A DNA stretch of 24,268 nucleotides, from positions 1 to 24,268 of the forward strand of contig VBCQ01000003.1 in the NCBI GenBank assembly GCA_005882155.1, read 5' to 3'. Positions 1-11,465 of the stretch are shown in pieces. The translations under genes were made by a program, and so were the position numbers. The DNA comes from Betaproteobacteria bacterium (GTDB lineage: Bacteria > Pseudomonadota > Gammaproteobacteria > Burkholderiales > Burkholderiaceae_C). The notes beneath the pieces are model-generated. The model made no database searches, had not been told where the DNA came from, and was given only the letters and a program-made list of their open reading frames with translations. Position 1 is the first letter of the stretch. Each line of letters opens with the position of its first letter.

Positions 1-126
1 ACGATTCCCGACTTCTTGGTCGGAGCCCATGCCTTGCTTCAATGCACCGCGCTGATCACGCGCGACGCCGGCTTTTTCCGCGACTACTTCAAAGGACTCA
101 AGGTCATCGTTCCGACGCTGAGCTGA
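1..126 (+). CDS. PIN-domain protein (VapC-like), 3' end only
   Basis: Only the last 41 codons are in the window, in the frame starting at base 1 and ending with TGA at 124-126. The peptide contains DFLVGAHA, then ALITRDAGFFRDYF and a final KVIVPTLS. This matches the C-terminal part of PIN-domain ribonucleases: an acidic residue at the start of a helix rich in small residues, then a T-R-D-x-x-F segment carrying the last acidic metal ligand, then a short beta strand. In the family such proteins are often toxins of type II toxin-antitoxin pairs, with the antitoxin gene just upstream, which would lie outside this window. The antitoxin and the N-terminal acidic residues cannot be seen, so toxin function is inferred. 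It ends 37 bases before acnB on the same strand. Confidence 0.7.
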   Translation, partial: TIPDFLVGAHALLQCTALITRDAGFFRDYFKGLKVIVPTLS

Positions 127-163
127 GTCGATCAACCCTCCACGCCTTCAACGAAAGCGCTCC

Positions 164-2700
164 ATGCTCCACGCCTATCGCCAACATGTCGCCGAACGCG
201 CTGCGCTCGGCATTCCGCCGCTGCCGCTGTCGGCCCAGCAAACCGCCGAGCTGATCGAGCTGCTGAAGGCACCGCCGGCCGGTGACGAAGCGTTCCTGGA
301 CGAGCTGATCACGCACCGCGTTCCCGCCGGCGTCGACGACGCGGCGAAGGTCAAGGCCTCGTACCTCGCCGCCGTCGCGCACGGCAGCGAGACCTGCGCG
401 CTGATCGGCCGCGCGAAGGCAACCGAGCTGCTCGGCACGATGCTCGGCGGCTACAACATTCATCCGCTGATCGATCTGCTCGACGATGCCTCGGTCGGCG
501 CTGTCGCTGCCGAAGGCCTGAAAAAGACGCTGCTGATGTTCGACCAGTTCCACGACGTGAAGGACAAGGCCGACGCCGGCAATGCATTCGCGAAAGCCGT
601 GCTGCAGAGCTGGGCCGACGCCGAGTGGTTCACCTCGCGTCCCGCAGTTCCGGACAGCCTCACGGTCACGATCTTCAAGGTCAGCGGCGAGACCAACACC
701 GATGACCTGTCGCCGGCGCCCGATGCATGGAGCCGCCCCGACATCCCGCTGCACGCGCTGGCGATGCTGAAGAATCCGCGCCCCGGCATCACGCCAGAAG
801 AAGAAGGCAAGCGCGGCCCGGTGCAGTTCATCGAGTCGCTGCGCGCGCGCGGCAACCTGGTCGCCTACGTCGGCGACGTCGTCGGCACCGGATCGTCACG
901 CAAGTCGGCGACCAACTCGGTGCTGTGGTTCACCGGCGAAGACATTCCGTTCGTGCCGAACAAGCGCTTCGGCGGCGTCTGCATCGGCTCGAAGATCGCG
1001 CCGATTTTCTACAACACGATGGAAGACGCCGGCGCGTTGCCGATCGAGCTCGACGTGAGTCAGATGAACATGGGCGACGTGGTCGAGCTGCGTCCGTACG
1101 ACGGCAAGGCGCTGAAGAACGGCGCGGTCATCGCCGAGTTCAAGGTCAAGAGCGAAGTGCTGTTCGACGAGGTGCGAGCCGGTGGCCGCATCCCACTGAT
1201 CGTCGGCCGCGGCCTGACCGCGAAGGCGCGCGAAGCGCTCGGCCTGCCTCCATCCACCCTCTTTCGCCTGCCGCAAAACCCCGCTGACACGCACAAGGGC
1301 TTTTCGCTCGCGCAGAAGATGGTGGGCCGCGCCTGCGGCCTGCCCGAGGGCCTGGGGGTGAGACCCGGCACGTACTGCGAGCCGCGCATGACCTCGGTCG
1401 GCTCGCAAGACACCACCGGCCCGATGACGCGCGACGAGCTGAAAGACCTCGCGTGCCTGGGCTTCAGCGCCGACCTCGTGATATGCACCATGAGCTGCCC
1501 GAGTTCATCAGCACGCGCGGCGGCATCTCGCTGCGCCCCGGCGACGGCGTGATCCACAGCTGGCTCAACCGACTGCTGCTGCCCGACACGGTGGGCACCG
1601 GCGGCGACAGCCACACGCGTTTTCCGATCGGCATCAGCTTCCCCGCCGGCTCCGGCCTCGTCGCCTTTGCCGCCGCCACCGGCGTGATGCCGCTGGACAT
1701 GCCCGAGAGCGTGCTGGTGCGCTTCAAAGGCAAGATGCAGCCCGGCGTCACCTTGCGCGACCTCGTCAACGCGATCCCGCTGTACGCGATCAAGGCGGGG
1801 CTCTTGACGGTCGAGAAGAAGGGCAAGAAGAACATCTTCTCCGGCCGCATCCTCGAGATCGAAGGTCTGCCCGACCTGAAGGTCGAGCAGGCATTCGAGC
1901 TCAGCGACGCATCGGCCGAGCGCAGCGCCGCAGGCTGCACGGTGCACCTGAACAAGGAGCCGATCATCGAATACATCAACAGCAACATCGCGTTGATGAA
2001 GTGGATGATCGCCAACGGTTATGCCGACGCGCGCACCTTGCAGCGCCGCATCGACGCGCAGCAGGCGTGGCTCGCGAATCCGCAGCTGCTGCAGGGCGAC
2101 GCCGACGCCGACTACGCCGCCGTGATCGAGATCGACCTCGCCGACATCCACGAGCCGATCGTCGCCTGCCCGAACGACCCCGACGACGTGAAGACGCTCG
2201 CCGATGTATCGGGTGCCGTCATCGACGAGGTGTTCATCGGCAGCTGCATGACCAACATCGGCCACTTCCGTGCGGCGTCCAAGCTGCTCGAAGGCAAGCG
2301 CGACATTCCCGTCAAGCTGTGGGTCGCACCGCCAACCAAGATGGACGCCAAGCAGCTCAGCGAGGAAGGCCACTACGGCGTTCTCGGCACAGCCGGCGCA
2401 CGCATGGAAATGCCCGGCTGCAGCCTGTGCATGGGCAACCAGGCGCAGGTGAAAGAAGGCGCAACGGTGTTCTCGACCAGCACCCGCAACTTCCCGAATC
2501 GCCTCGGCAAGAACGCCAACGTTTACCTCGGCTCAGCGGAACTGGCCGCGATCTGCTCGCGGCTCGGCAAGATCCCGAGCAAGGACGAGTACATGCTCGG
2601 CATGGGCGTGCTCAGCGCCGACAGCGACAAGATCTACAAGTACCTGAATTTCGACCAGATCGCCGACTTCGGCGCCGTCGCGCCAAGCATCGCTGCCTAG
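164..2700 (+). pseudogene. acnB: aconitate hydratase B, broken by a ~49-nt out-of-frame deletion
   Basis: AcnB interconverts citrate and isocitrate in the TCA cycle and in the family also acts on 2-methylisocitrate. The first 439 codons from ATG 164 are intact (N-terminal MLHAYRQHVAERAALGIPP). After ...LGFSADLV at 1480 the frame is lost and stops at 1552. The rest resumes in another frame at ATG 1483 (MHHELPEFIS) and runs to 2700. Family members have about 17 residues here, as in MQSFCHTAAYPKPVDVK, which are missing. Restoring 49 nt gives 861 residues, the usual AcnB length. It also puts the [4Fe-4S] ligands at C711 (GSCMTNIG), C769 and C772 (CSLC), matching E. coli numbering within one residue. 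Everything outside the break is well conserved, so the lesion is recent or an assembly error. If real, no full AcnB is made and AcnA downstream must carry the reaction. Confidence 0.9.
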
Positions 2701-2719
2701 GAGGCTGTCGGGCCTTGGG

Positions 2720-2746
2720 TCGGGCCCGCGCCGGCGCGGTGCCCGA
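2720..2746 (+). terminator. GC-rich hairpin downstream of acnB
   Basis: Twenty bases after the acnB stop lies a strong dyad. The core CCGCGCCGGCGCGG (2726-2739) is a perfect 14-base palindrome, flanked by TCGGGC (2720-2725) and GCCCGA (2741-2746) with one bulged T. No T-run follows at once, so it would be a weak or Rho-assisted terminator, or an mRNA 3'-end stabilising hairpin. It separates acnB from the sensor kinase 68 bases further on. Confidence 0.4.
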
Positions 2747-2813
2747 GGCAGCGGGTTTCTGGTAAAACTGGCTTCGATTCGGGGGCGTTCCAGTTGCGGG
2801 GGTCACACCTGCC

Positions 2814-5800
2814 ATGAAGTCGCGGTTTTCGGCCACGTCGGACCGTCGTCGGCGCCTGCGTCTGCTTGGCCTTGGCGTCGCGCTGTGGACCGCGCTGATC
2901 GCCGGGCTCGCGTGGTGGGTGATGCATGACCGGCTGCGTGGGCACCGCGAACAGACGCTGGCCACCGCGGGCATTCGCGTCAACGCGATCAAGGACACGC
3001 TGGAGCTGACCTTCAGGCAGTTGGCGGCGTTGCCGATGAATCTGGCGCGCGACCCCTCGGTGCAGGACTTTCTCGCCGCCTCGCGCCTGCCCGATGCCAG
3101 CGCGCTCAGCGAGCCCGAGCGGTTGCGCCTGCGCGAAGCGTATCTGCGGATGCCCGCGGTGCAAGCGATGAACCGGCGCATGGCCACCGTGGTGCAGGAC
3201 TTCGGCCTGTCGCTGATGCTGCTGCTGGATCCCAACGGCTTCACCATCGCCAACGGCAACTCCGACCCGAAGGCTCCGTCGTCGGTCCTCGCTGCGAGTC
3301 TGCGCGGGCGCGAGTATTTCAGCGCCGCGATGTCGCGCGGCTCCGGCCAGCAGTTCCTTCTCGGCCGCGTCAGCCGGGCGCCGGGCCTCTACTTCTCGCA
3401 TCGCGTCGAGCGCGACGGACAAGCGCTCGGCGTCGTTGTCATCAAACAGGACGCCGACTCGCTGAATCGCCTGCTCGCCGACTCCGAGGGCAACGTGATC
3501 TGCGTCAGCGACATCAACGGCGTCATCGTGCTCGGCAACCGCGGCAGCGCCTTGCTGCAGCTGATGCCGAACGCCCGCGGCCGCCCGTCGGCCGAATGGG
3601 ACGCCATCTACCAGCGCGTTCCGCAAGCGCTCGAGTGGCCGATGTCCTACCTCGATGTCGGTGGGCGCCACGTGATGACCGCCGATGTCGACGGCGTTCG
3701 CCACCTCGCGCTGTCGTCGCCGCTGAACATGCGGCCCTTCAGCGTCTGGGTGCTGGCGCCGCTCGATGACGAGGGCGCCATCGCGCGCAACGTGATCGTC
3801 GGTGCGCTCGCGGTGTGGGTCGTCGGATTGGTGCTGCTCGGTGCCGGCTGGCGCCGCGTGCAATGGCTCAACGAGGCATTGCAGGCTCGCCAGGCGCTGC
3901 TCGACATGGCGCATGCGCTGCCGCTGACGGTATTCCGCTACGAGCAGCCGGCGGCCGATGGCGCCGGCAAGTTCTCGTTCGTCGGCCGCGGCACCGAGGA
4001 ATTGTTCGGTGTCGACGCGGCCACGCTGCGCAGCGACCCGGCACTGCCGTGGCGATTGGCAGGCGACCCGTCGCACCGGCCGCCGACGCACGCGGTCGAG
4101 TTCCTCGTGCGCCACAACGAGCACGCCGTCTGGGTGCTCGCCGACAGCACACCGCTGCAACAGGACGACGGCAGCACCGTCTACAACGGCTATTGGCTCA
4201 ACGTTTCGGAGCGCCGCCATGCCGAGCTGCGCTTCGATGCGGTGTTCGAGCACGCCGCCGACGGCTACCTGTTCTTCGACCGCAAGCGCGGCATCACGCA
4301 CTGCAATCCGGCCACGCTGCGCTTGTTCGGGGCCGACGATCCGGGTCGGCTGCTCGGCCGCATCGTCTGGTTCCCCGAGCTGTCGACCGAGCTGCAGCCC
4401 GACGGTCGCACAAGCCGCGAGCGCGCCGTCGAGCTGATGCGCCGCCATACCCACAGCCGCGAGCGCGTGCAGGCGCACGAGTGGCGCTTCCGCCGCCTCG
4501 ACGGCAGCACCTTCGACGCCGACGTGAGCGTCATCGCGCTCGACTGGGAGGGCGAGCCGCTGTTCTGCGCGGTGATCCAGGACATCACGGCGCGCAAGCA
4601 GGCCGCGCTCGCGATGCAGCAGGCGCGCAACGCCGCCGAAGCGGCGAGCCACACCAAGTCGACCTTCCTCGCCAACATGTCGCACGAGCTGCGCACGCCG
4701 ATGAACGCGATCATCGGCATGACCCACCTGGTGCTCGAAGACGGCCTGCCGCCGCGCCAGCGCGACTACATCGAGAAGGCACACAGCGCGGCGCGCAGCC
4801 TGCTGCAAATCCTCAACGACATCCTGGACGTGTCGAAGATCGAGGCGGGGCATGTCGAGCTCGAGCGCATCGATTTCGATCTCGAGTCGGTGATCACCGA
4901 GATGGCCGACGTGCTCGGGCTGAAGGCCGACGAGAAAGGCCTCGAGCTGCTGTTCAGCGCGGCGCCGGATCTGCCGCCGCGACTGACCGGCGACCCGACG
5001 CGGCTGCGCCAGGTGCTCGTGAACCTCGGCAACAACGCGATCAAGTTCACCGACGCCGGCGAGGTCACGATCGGCATGGAGGTGCAGTCCGAAGACGACG
5101 CAAGCGTCGAGCTGCACGCGTGGGTTCGCGATACCGGCGTGGGCATCGCCGAAGAGGAACAGGCGCGGCTGTTCCAGCCCTTCATGCAGGCCGACAGCTC
5201 GACGACGCGGCGCTTCGGCGGCACCGGTCTTGGGCTGGTCATCAGCCGCCAGCTGGTCGAGCGCATGGGCGGGCAGCTTTGGTTCGAGAGCCGGCCGGGG
5301 CAAGGCTCGACCTTCCACTTCACTGCCCGCTTCGGCCGTGCCGCGGCGCGTGCGCCCGAGCGGGCCTGGACCGCGAGCGAATTAAAGGGGCAGCGCGCGC
5401 TGCTGGTCGACGACAACGCCGCCGCACGCGAGGTGCTCGGCCGCATGCTCGAATCGCTCGGCGTCGAGGTCGACAGCGTGAGCCATGGCGCCGCGGCGCT
5501 CGAGCGGCTGGCCAGCGAGGCCGCCGCCTACACCTGGATCCTGCTCGACTGGAAGATGCCGGGCATGGACGGCGTGACCTGCGCGCGTCACATCATCGAG
5601 CGCCATCCGCAGGCGCGGCCTTGCATCCTGCTCGTCACCGCCTTCGGTCGCGAGGACGCGCTGCGCGCGAGCGAAGGCCTGCCGATGGCGGCGGTGCTGC
5701 AAAAGCCGGTCACGCCGTCGAGCCTCTACGACTGCATGCTGAAGTCGCGCCGCGTCGAGGCCCGCGCGCCGCTGCTGCCGCGGCCGGCGTACGGTGCCGG

Positions 5801-6605
5801 TGACGTGAGCGAGCAAGTGCGCCAGCGCCTCGCCGGGGCGCGCGTGCTGCTCGTCGAAGACCATCCGCTGAACCAGGAACTCGCGTGCGAGCTGCTGCGC
5901 CGCGCCGGCATGGAAGTGTCCGTCGCCAACGACGGGCGCCAGGCCTTGCAGATGCTCGCGAGCGACGGCCCGTTCGACGGCGTGCTGATGGACTGCCAGA
6001 TGCCGGTGATGGACGGCTACACGGCCACCCGCAAGCTGCGCGAGAACCCCGAGTGGAAGCGCTTGCCGGTGATCGCGATGACCGCCAGCGCGCTCGCCGA
6101 AGACCGCGAGCGGGCGCTGTCCAGCGGCATGAACGCGCACATCACCAAGCCGCTGAACGTCGCGTTGATGCTGCGCACGATGTCCGAGTGGATCACGTCG
6201 AAGCGCGTGCTCGCGACCACCGCCGAGCCCGGCCCCAGCACCGACTGGGCGCCGCCCGAGAACTCGAGCGTCATCGACACCGCCGACGGGCTCGCCCGCT
6301 GCATGGGCAAGACCCATTTGTACCGGCGCATCCTGCAAGGCTTTCACGATACCAACACCGACTTCCACTCGAGCGTCGGCGCGGCGCTCGCGACATCGAA
6401 CTGGACCGAGGCGCTGCGCCGCGTGCACGACCTGAAGGGCCTGGCGGGCACCATCGGCGCGCACGAGTTGCACGAGTCGGCACGCGACCTGCACGTGGCC
6501 GTCGGCGAGCGCGACCGCAGCAAGGCCGACAGCACGCTCGCGCGCGTCAACGCCGATCTCGACACCGTGCTGCACGAGATCCGCAACATGGTCATGCCCG
6601 AATGA
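2814..6605 (+). CDS. Hybrid sensor histidine kinase (Cache-PAS-PAS-HisKA-HATPase-REC-REC-Hpt)
   Basis: A 1263-residue membrane sensor with a complete BarA/ArcB-style phosphorelay. TM1 is at about residues 16-38 and TM2 at about 325-348. The roughly 290 residues between them look like a periplasmic double-Cache sensor. Two PAS-like domains follow (about 360-470 and 475-597). The H-box FLANMSHELRTPMN has the phospho-acceptor His at 624, the N-box starts near N737, and the G1 motif DTGVGIAEEE starts at D773. Receiver 1 has acidic residues D866/D867 and phospho-acceptor D912 (LLDWKMPGMDG). Receiver 2 has D1060 (LMDCQMPVMDG). The C-terminal Hpt has HDLKGLAGTIGA with His 1205. All phosphotransfer residues are present, so it should be active. 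No separate response regulator lies nearby, so the output partner is elsewhere. The ligand is unknown; its position between acnB and acnA suggests, but does not show, a TCA-related cue. ATG 2814 lacks a clear ribosome binding site. Confidence 0.92.
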   Translation: MKSRFSATSDRRRRLRLLGLGVALWTALIAGLAWWVMHDRLRGHREQTLATAGIRVNAIKDTLELTFRQLAALPMNLARDPSVQDFLAASRLPDASALSEPERLRLREAYLRMPAVQAMNRRMATVVQDFGLSLMLLLDPNGFTIANGNSDPKAPSSVLAASLRGREYFSAAMSRGSGQQFLLGRVSRAPGLYFSHRVERDGQALGVVVIKQDADSLNRLLADSEGNVICVSDINGVIVLGNRGSALLQLMPNARGRPSAEWDAIYQRVPQALEWPMSYLDVGGRHVMTADVDGVRHLALSSPLNMRPFSVWVLAPLDDEGAIARNVIVGALAVWVVGLVLLGAGWRRVQWLNEALQARQALLDMAHALPLTVFRYEQPAADGAGKFSFVGRGTEELFGVDAATLRSDPALPWRLAGDPSHRPPTHAVEFLVRHNEHAVWVLADSTPLQQDDGSTVYNGYWLNVSERRHAELRFDAVFEHAADGYLFFDRKRGITHCNPATLRLFGADDPGRLLGRIVWFPELSTELQPDGRTSRERAVELMRRHTHSRERVQAHEWRFRRLDGSTFDADVSVIALDWEGEPLFCAVIQDITARKQAALAMQQARNAAEAASHTKSTFLANMSHELRTPMNAIIGMTHLVLEDGLPPRQRDYIEKAHSAARSLLQILNDILDVSKIEAGHVELERIDFDLESVITEMADVLGLKADEKGLELLFSAAPDLPPRLTGDPTRLRQVLVNLGNNAIKFTDAGEVTIGMEVQSEDDASVELHAWVRDTGVGIAEEEQARLFQPFMQADSSTTRRFGGTGLGLVISRQLVERMGGQLWFESRPGQGSTFHFTARFGRAAARAPERAWTASELKGQRALLVDDNAAAREVLGRMLESLGVEVDSVSHGAAALERLASEAAAYTWILLDWKMPGMDGVTCARHIIERHPQARPCILLVTAFGREDALRASEGLPMAAVLQKPVTPSSLYDCMLKSRRVEARAPLLPRPAYGAGDVSEQVRQRLAGARVLLVEDHPLNQELACELLRRAGMEVSVANDGRQALQMLASDGPFDGVLMDCQMPVMDGYTATRKLRENPEWKRLPVIAMTASALAEDRERALSSGMNAHITKPLNVALMLRTMSEWITSKRVLATTAEPGPSTDWAPPENSSVIDTADGLARCMGKTHLYRRILQGFHDTNTDFHSSVGAALATSNWTEALRRVHDLKGLAGTIGAHELHESARDLHVAVGERDRSKADSTLARVNADLDTVLHEIRNMVMPE

Positions 6606-6613
6606 CCCGGTGC

Positions 6614-6642
6614 TTGTCACGAGACGGCGGCATCATGATCAT
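6614..6642 (+). promoter_or_regulatory. Possible sigma70 promoter for acnA
   Basis: TTGTCA at 6614-6619 and GATCAT at 6637-6642 are separated by 17 bases. This would place the transcript start about 33 bases before the acnA ATG. The -35 matches 5/6 and the -10 only 4/6. It would let acnA be transcribed independently of the upstream kinase. Prediction by eye only. Confidence 0.35.
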
Positions 6643-6681
6643 CCGCAATCCGGCCGAACAACGCAGAGAGAGGCTCCTGTC

Positions 6682-9552
<2,871 letters not shown>

Positions 9553-9559
9553 TTTCACT

Positions 9560-9580
9560 CCCTCTCCCTCTGGGAGAGGG
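9560..9580. repeat. Perfect 9-bp stem-loop, REP-like or bidirectional terminator
   Basis: CCCTCTCCC (9560-9568), loop TCT, GGGAGAGGG (9572-9580), followed by TTGGGGG. It starts seven bases after the acnA stop in a convergent gap. This CCCTCTCCC/GGGAGAGGG core resembles the dispersed intergenic repeats seen in many proteobacterial genomes; copy number in this genome cannot be judged from one window. It could serve as a terminator for acnA. Confidence 0.55.
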
Positions 9581-9631
9581 TTGGGGGCGAAGCGGGGCTT
9601 TCGAACCGCATGCGGCGAGCCCGCTGAGCGA

Positions 9632-9651
9632 CAGCGGCTTGCAAGCCGCTG
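9632..9651. terminator. 20-bp perfect palindrome downstream of the ArsC-family gene
   Basis: CAGCGGCTTG followed by its exact reverse complement CAAGCCGCTG, centred between 9641 and 9642. It lies 12 bases beyond the stop of the minus-strand gene at 9664 and would form a cruciform or hairpin in its transcript. There is no T-tract, so termination is only a possibility. Confidence 0.4.
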
Positions 9652-9663
9652 GCAGGGAGGGCC

Positions 9664-10041
9664 TCAAGCCGCGGCCATCGCCGCGGTGCGCTGCTTGAAC
9701 ATATCGGTCGAGAAGCCGACGGTGATCTCGCCGTTCGGCCACTCGACGACAGGGCGCCGGATCAGACTCGCGTGAGCGAGCATCGCGGCGCGCGCGGACG
9801 GCGTGTCGGTGACGACCGACTTGGCGGCGGCGTCGAGCTTGCGCCAGGTCGTGCCCTGCCGGTTCAGCAAGGCTTCCCAGCCGAGCGCCTTCAGCCAGCG
9901 GTCGAGCGCGGCGCTTGGCAAGCCGTCTTTCTTGAAGTCATGAAAGCGGTGCTCGAACCCGCGGTCTTCGAGCCAGGCGCGAGCGCGCTTGCAGGTGTCG
10001 CAGTTGGAAACGCCGTACAGAATCGGAAGATCCATCGTCAC
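9664..10041 (-). CDS. ArsC/Spx/YffB-family thiol reductase
   Basis: A 125-residue thioredoxin-fold protein beginning ILYGVSNCDTCKRARAWLEDRGF. The pattern YG-x-x-NCD-T-x-K-x-A-R is typical of the YffB branch of the ArsC family. Here the motif reads CDTC, so there are two cysteines in CxxC spacing. The rest (FHDFKKDGLP, LLNRQGTTWRKL, RRPVVEWPNGEITVGF) also fits that family, including the cis-proline P-V-V region. Members are thought to be glutathione- or glutaredoxin-linked reductases, and the natural substrate of YffB-type proteins is poorly defined; arsenate reductase activity should not be assumed. GTG 10041 overlaps the TGA of the lipoprotein gene (GTGA); ATG 10035 is an alternative start. 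The two genes form an apparent operon. Confidence 0.85.
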   Translation of the reverse strand: MTMDLPILYGVSNCDTCKRARAWLEDRGFEHRFHDFKKDGLPSAALDRWLKALGWEALLNRQGTTWRKLDAAAKSVVTDTPSARAAMLAHASLIRRPVVEWPNGEITVGFSTDMFKQRTAAMAAA

Positions 10042-10544
10042 AGCCCACTCAGAGGGTGTCGTTCAGTGCACATCGGATCGGGTCCGTAGCCGGTGTCGAC
10101 CACCTGCCCGCGCGCATCCAAGCCGACCTGGAACCACTGGCAAAACGGTCCCTCGTAACGGTACGACCACAGCAACCGGTGCTGGTATGGCAGCGTCTTC
10201 ACGTCGGATGGGTGGCCGAGGCTCATCAGCAGATCGTCGCGGCTCGTGCCCGTTCGCAGCGCGTTGAAATTGTTCTCCGACAGCACTTGCTGCGACGACA
10301 CCATCCGTCCGCTCGCATCGAAGTCGAGCATGTAGGTGTGCTTGCCGAAAGGTCCGCGCGCGAATTCGAGCCGCTTGTTGCCGCTGCCGGGCAACTGGTA
10401 TTCGCCGGTCGGCCGGCCCATCGCCTGCGTCACGTCGGCGATCGTCGCGCCGGGAGCGAAACGGGTCGGCGCGTAGGCGGTGCAGGCGCACAGCGACGCT
10501 GCGACAACGACCACGGCCAAAGACGCATTGCAATTCATGTTCAT
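10038..10544 (-). CDS. Small lipoprotein with BamE/SmpA-like repeats
   Basis: A 168-residue predicted lipoprotein. From ATG 10544 the N terminus MNMNCNASLAVVVVAASLCA is a lipoprotein signal with lipobox LCAC and acceptor Cys 21, so it should be anchored to a membrane. Two segments, GATIADVTQAMGRPTGEY and GTSRDDLLMSLGHPSDVK, share the pattern of SmpA/OmlA (BamE)-fold repeats: a short helix followed by xxxGxPxx. They suggest an internal duplication. ATG 10544 is chosen because CTGGGGA lies five bases upstream and the signal peptide starts there; codons further upstream give no signal-like sequence. It is translationally coupled to the ArsC-family gene. Exact function is unknown, and BamE itself is shorter with one such unit. 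Confidence 0.75.
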   Translation of the reverse strand: MNMNCNASLAVVVVAASLCACTAYAPTRFAPGATIADVTQAMGRPTGEYQLPGSGNKRLEFARGPFGKHTYMLDFDASGRMVSSQQVLSENNFNALRTGTSRDDLLMSLGHPSDVKTLPYQHRLLWSYRYEGPFCQWFQVGLDARGQVVDTGYGPDPMCTERHPLSGL

Positions 10545-10636
10545 TGATGTCCCCAGGTGAAGCCTGCGACTCCAGCAGCTCCGAAAAGTTGCCGTGAGTA
10601 ACAGTTCCCTTCGCCGACGCGTGCAAAGCACGTGCC

Positions 10637-10642
10637 TAGAAT
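10637..10642 (+). promoter_or_regulatory. Possible -10 element for the SDR gene
   Basis: TAGAAT matches the sigma70 -10 consensus at 5/6 and would start transcription about 30 bases before ATG 10680. There is no good -35. A small hairpin CGTGC-AAA-GCACG (10620-10632) lies just upstream and may be an operator or incidental. Confidence 0.3.
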
Positions 10643-10679
10643 CGTCTGCAACAAGCTCGATAACAACATGGAGACGCGC

Positions 10680-11465
10680 ATGGGCCGAGTCAACTTCAAT
10701 TTACAGGGCCAGGTGGCGGTGATCACCGGCGCGAGCCAAGGCATCGGCGCTGCCTGTGCCGAGCGCTTGAGCAGCGACGGCGCGGCCGTCGCGCTGTGGG
10801 ACGTCGACGATGCCCGCGGCCAGGCGCTTGCCGGGGAGCTCGTCGACGGCGGCGCCCGTGCGGTCTACGTGCATTGCAACGTCGCGCGCAAGAGCGAGGT
10901 CGACGCGGCGGTGGCGGCCACGCTTGCCGCGTTCGGCCGCATCGATGCGCTGGTGAACAACGCCGGCATCTTCAAGGCCGCCGATTTCCTCGAGATCAGC
11001 GAAGACGACTGGGACGCGGTCATCGACGTCAATCTGAAGGGTGCCTTCCTCGTCGCGCAGGCGGTCGCACGAGAGATGGTCAAGAGCGGCGGGGGCGCGA
11101 TCGTCAACATGAGCTCGGTCAACGGCGTGATGGCGATCCCGACCATCGCCAGCTACAACGTGAGCAAGGGCGGCGTGAACCAGCTCACCCGCGTGATGGC
11201 GCTCGCACTGGCCGACCGCAAAGTTCGCGTCAACGCGGTCGCGCCCGGCACGATTGCCACCGAGCTCGCGAAGAACGCGGTGCTCGGCAGCGACGAGGCG
11301 CGCGCCCGCATCATGAGCCGCACGCCGATGAAGCGCCTCGGCGATCCGAGCGAGATCGCCGACGTGACCGCCTTTCTGCTGAGCAGCGCAGCCAGCTACA
11401 TGACCGGCGAGATCGTCTACGTCGACGGCGGACGGCTCACCTTGAACTACACCGTTTCGGCTTGA
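10680..11465 (+). CDS. Short-chain dehydrogenase/reductase (classical SDR)
   Basis: A 261-residue classical SDR that binds NAD(P)(H). The glycine motif TGASQGIG spans residues 16-23, NNAG is at 93-96, and the catalytic set is N118 (VNLKG), S146 (NMSSVNG), Y159 and K163 (YNVSK). The C-terminal stretch SAASYMTGEIVYVDGG is typical of FabG/glucose-1-dehydrogenase-like members. The substrate cannot be told from sequence. ATG 10680 is preferred because GGAG lies at 10670-10673 with a good spacing, whereas ATG 10668 has no ribosome binding site and adds no fold. The gene stops exactly where the convergent MFS gene stops. It does not sit in a fatty-acid synthesis cluster, so a role as FabG is unlikely. 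Confidence 0.92.
   Translation: MGRVNFNLQGQVAVITGASQGIGAACAERLSSDGAAVALWDVDDARGQALAGELVDGGARAVYVHCNVARKSEVDAAVAATLAAFGRIDALVNNAGIFKAADFLEISEDDWDAVIDVNLKGAFLVAQAVAREMVKSGGGAIVNMSSVNGVMAIPTIASYNVSKGGVNQLTRVMALALADRKVRVNAVAPGTIATELAKNAVLGSDEARARIMSRTPMKRLGDPSEIADVTAFLLSSAASYMTGEIVYVDGGRLTLNYTVSA

Noticed and set aside
1..126. Complete toxin-antitoxin module at the left edge
   Set aside because: Only 41 codons of the PIN-domain gene are visible; no antitoxin or start can be seen.
2697..5318. Long minus-strand open frame (873 codons) opposite the sensor kinase
   Set aside because: Its peptide is Arg/His/Ala-rich with no recognisable domain and lies antisense to a gene with complete kinase motifs; it is a by-product of high GC codon use.
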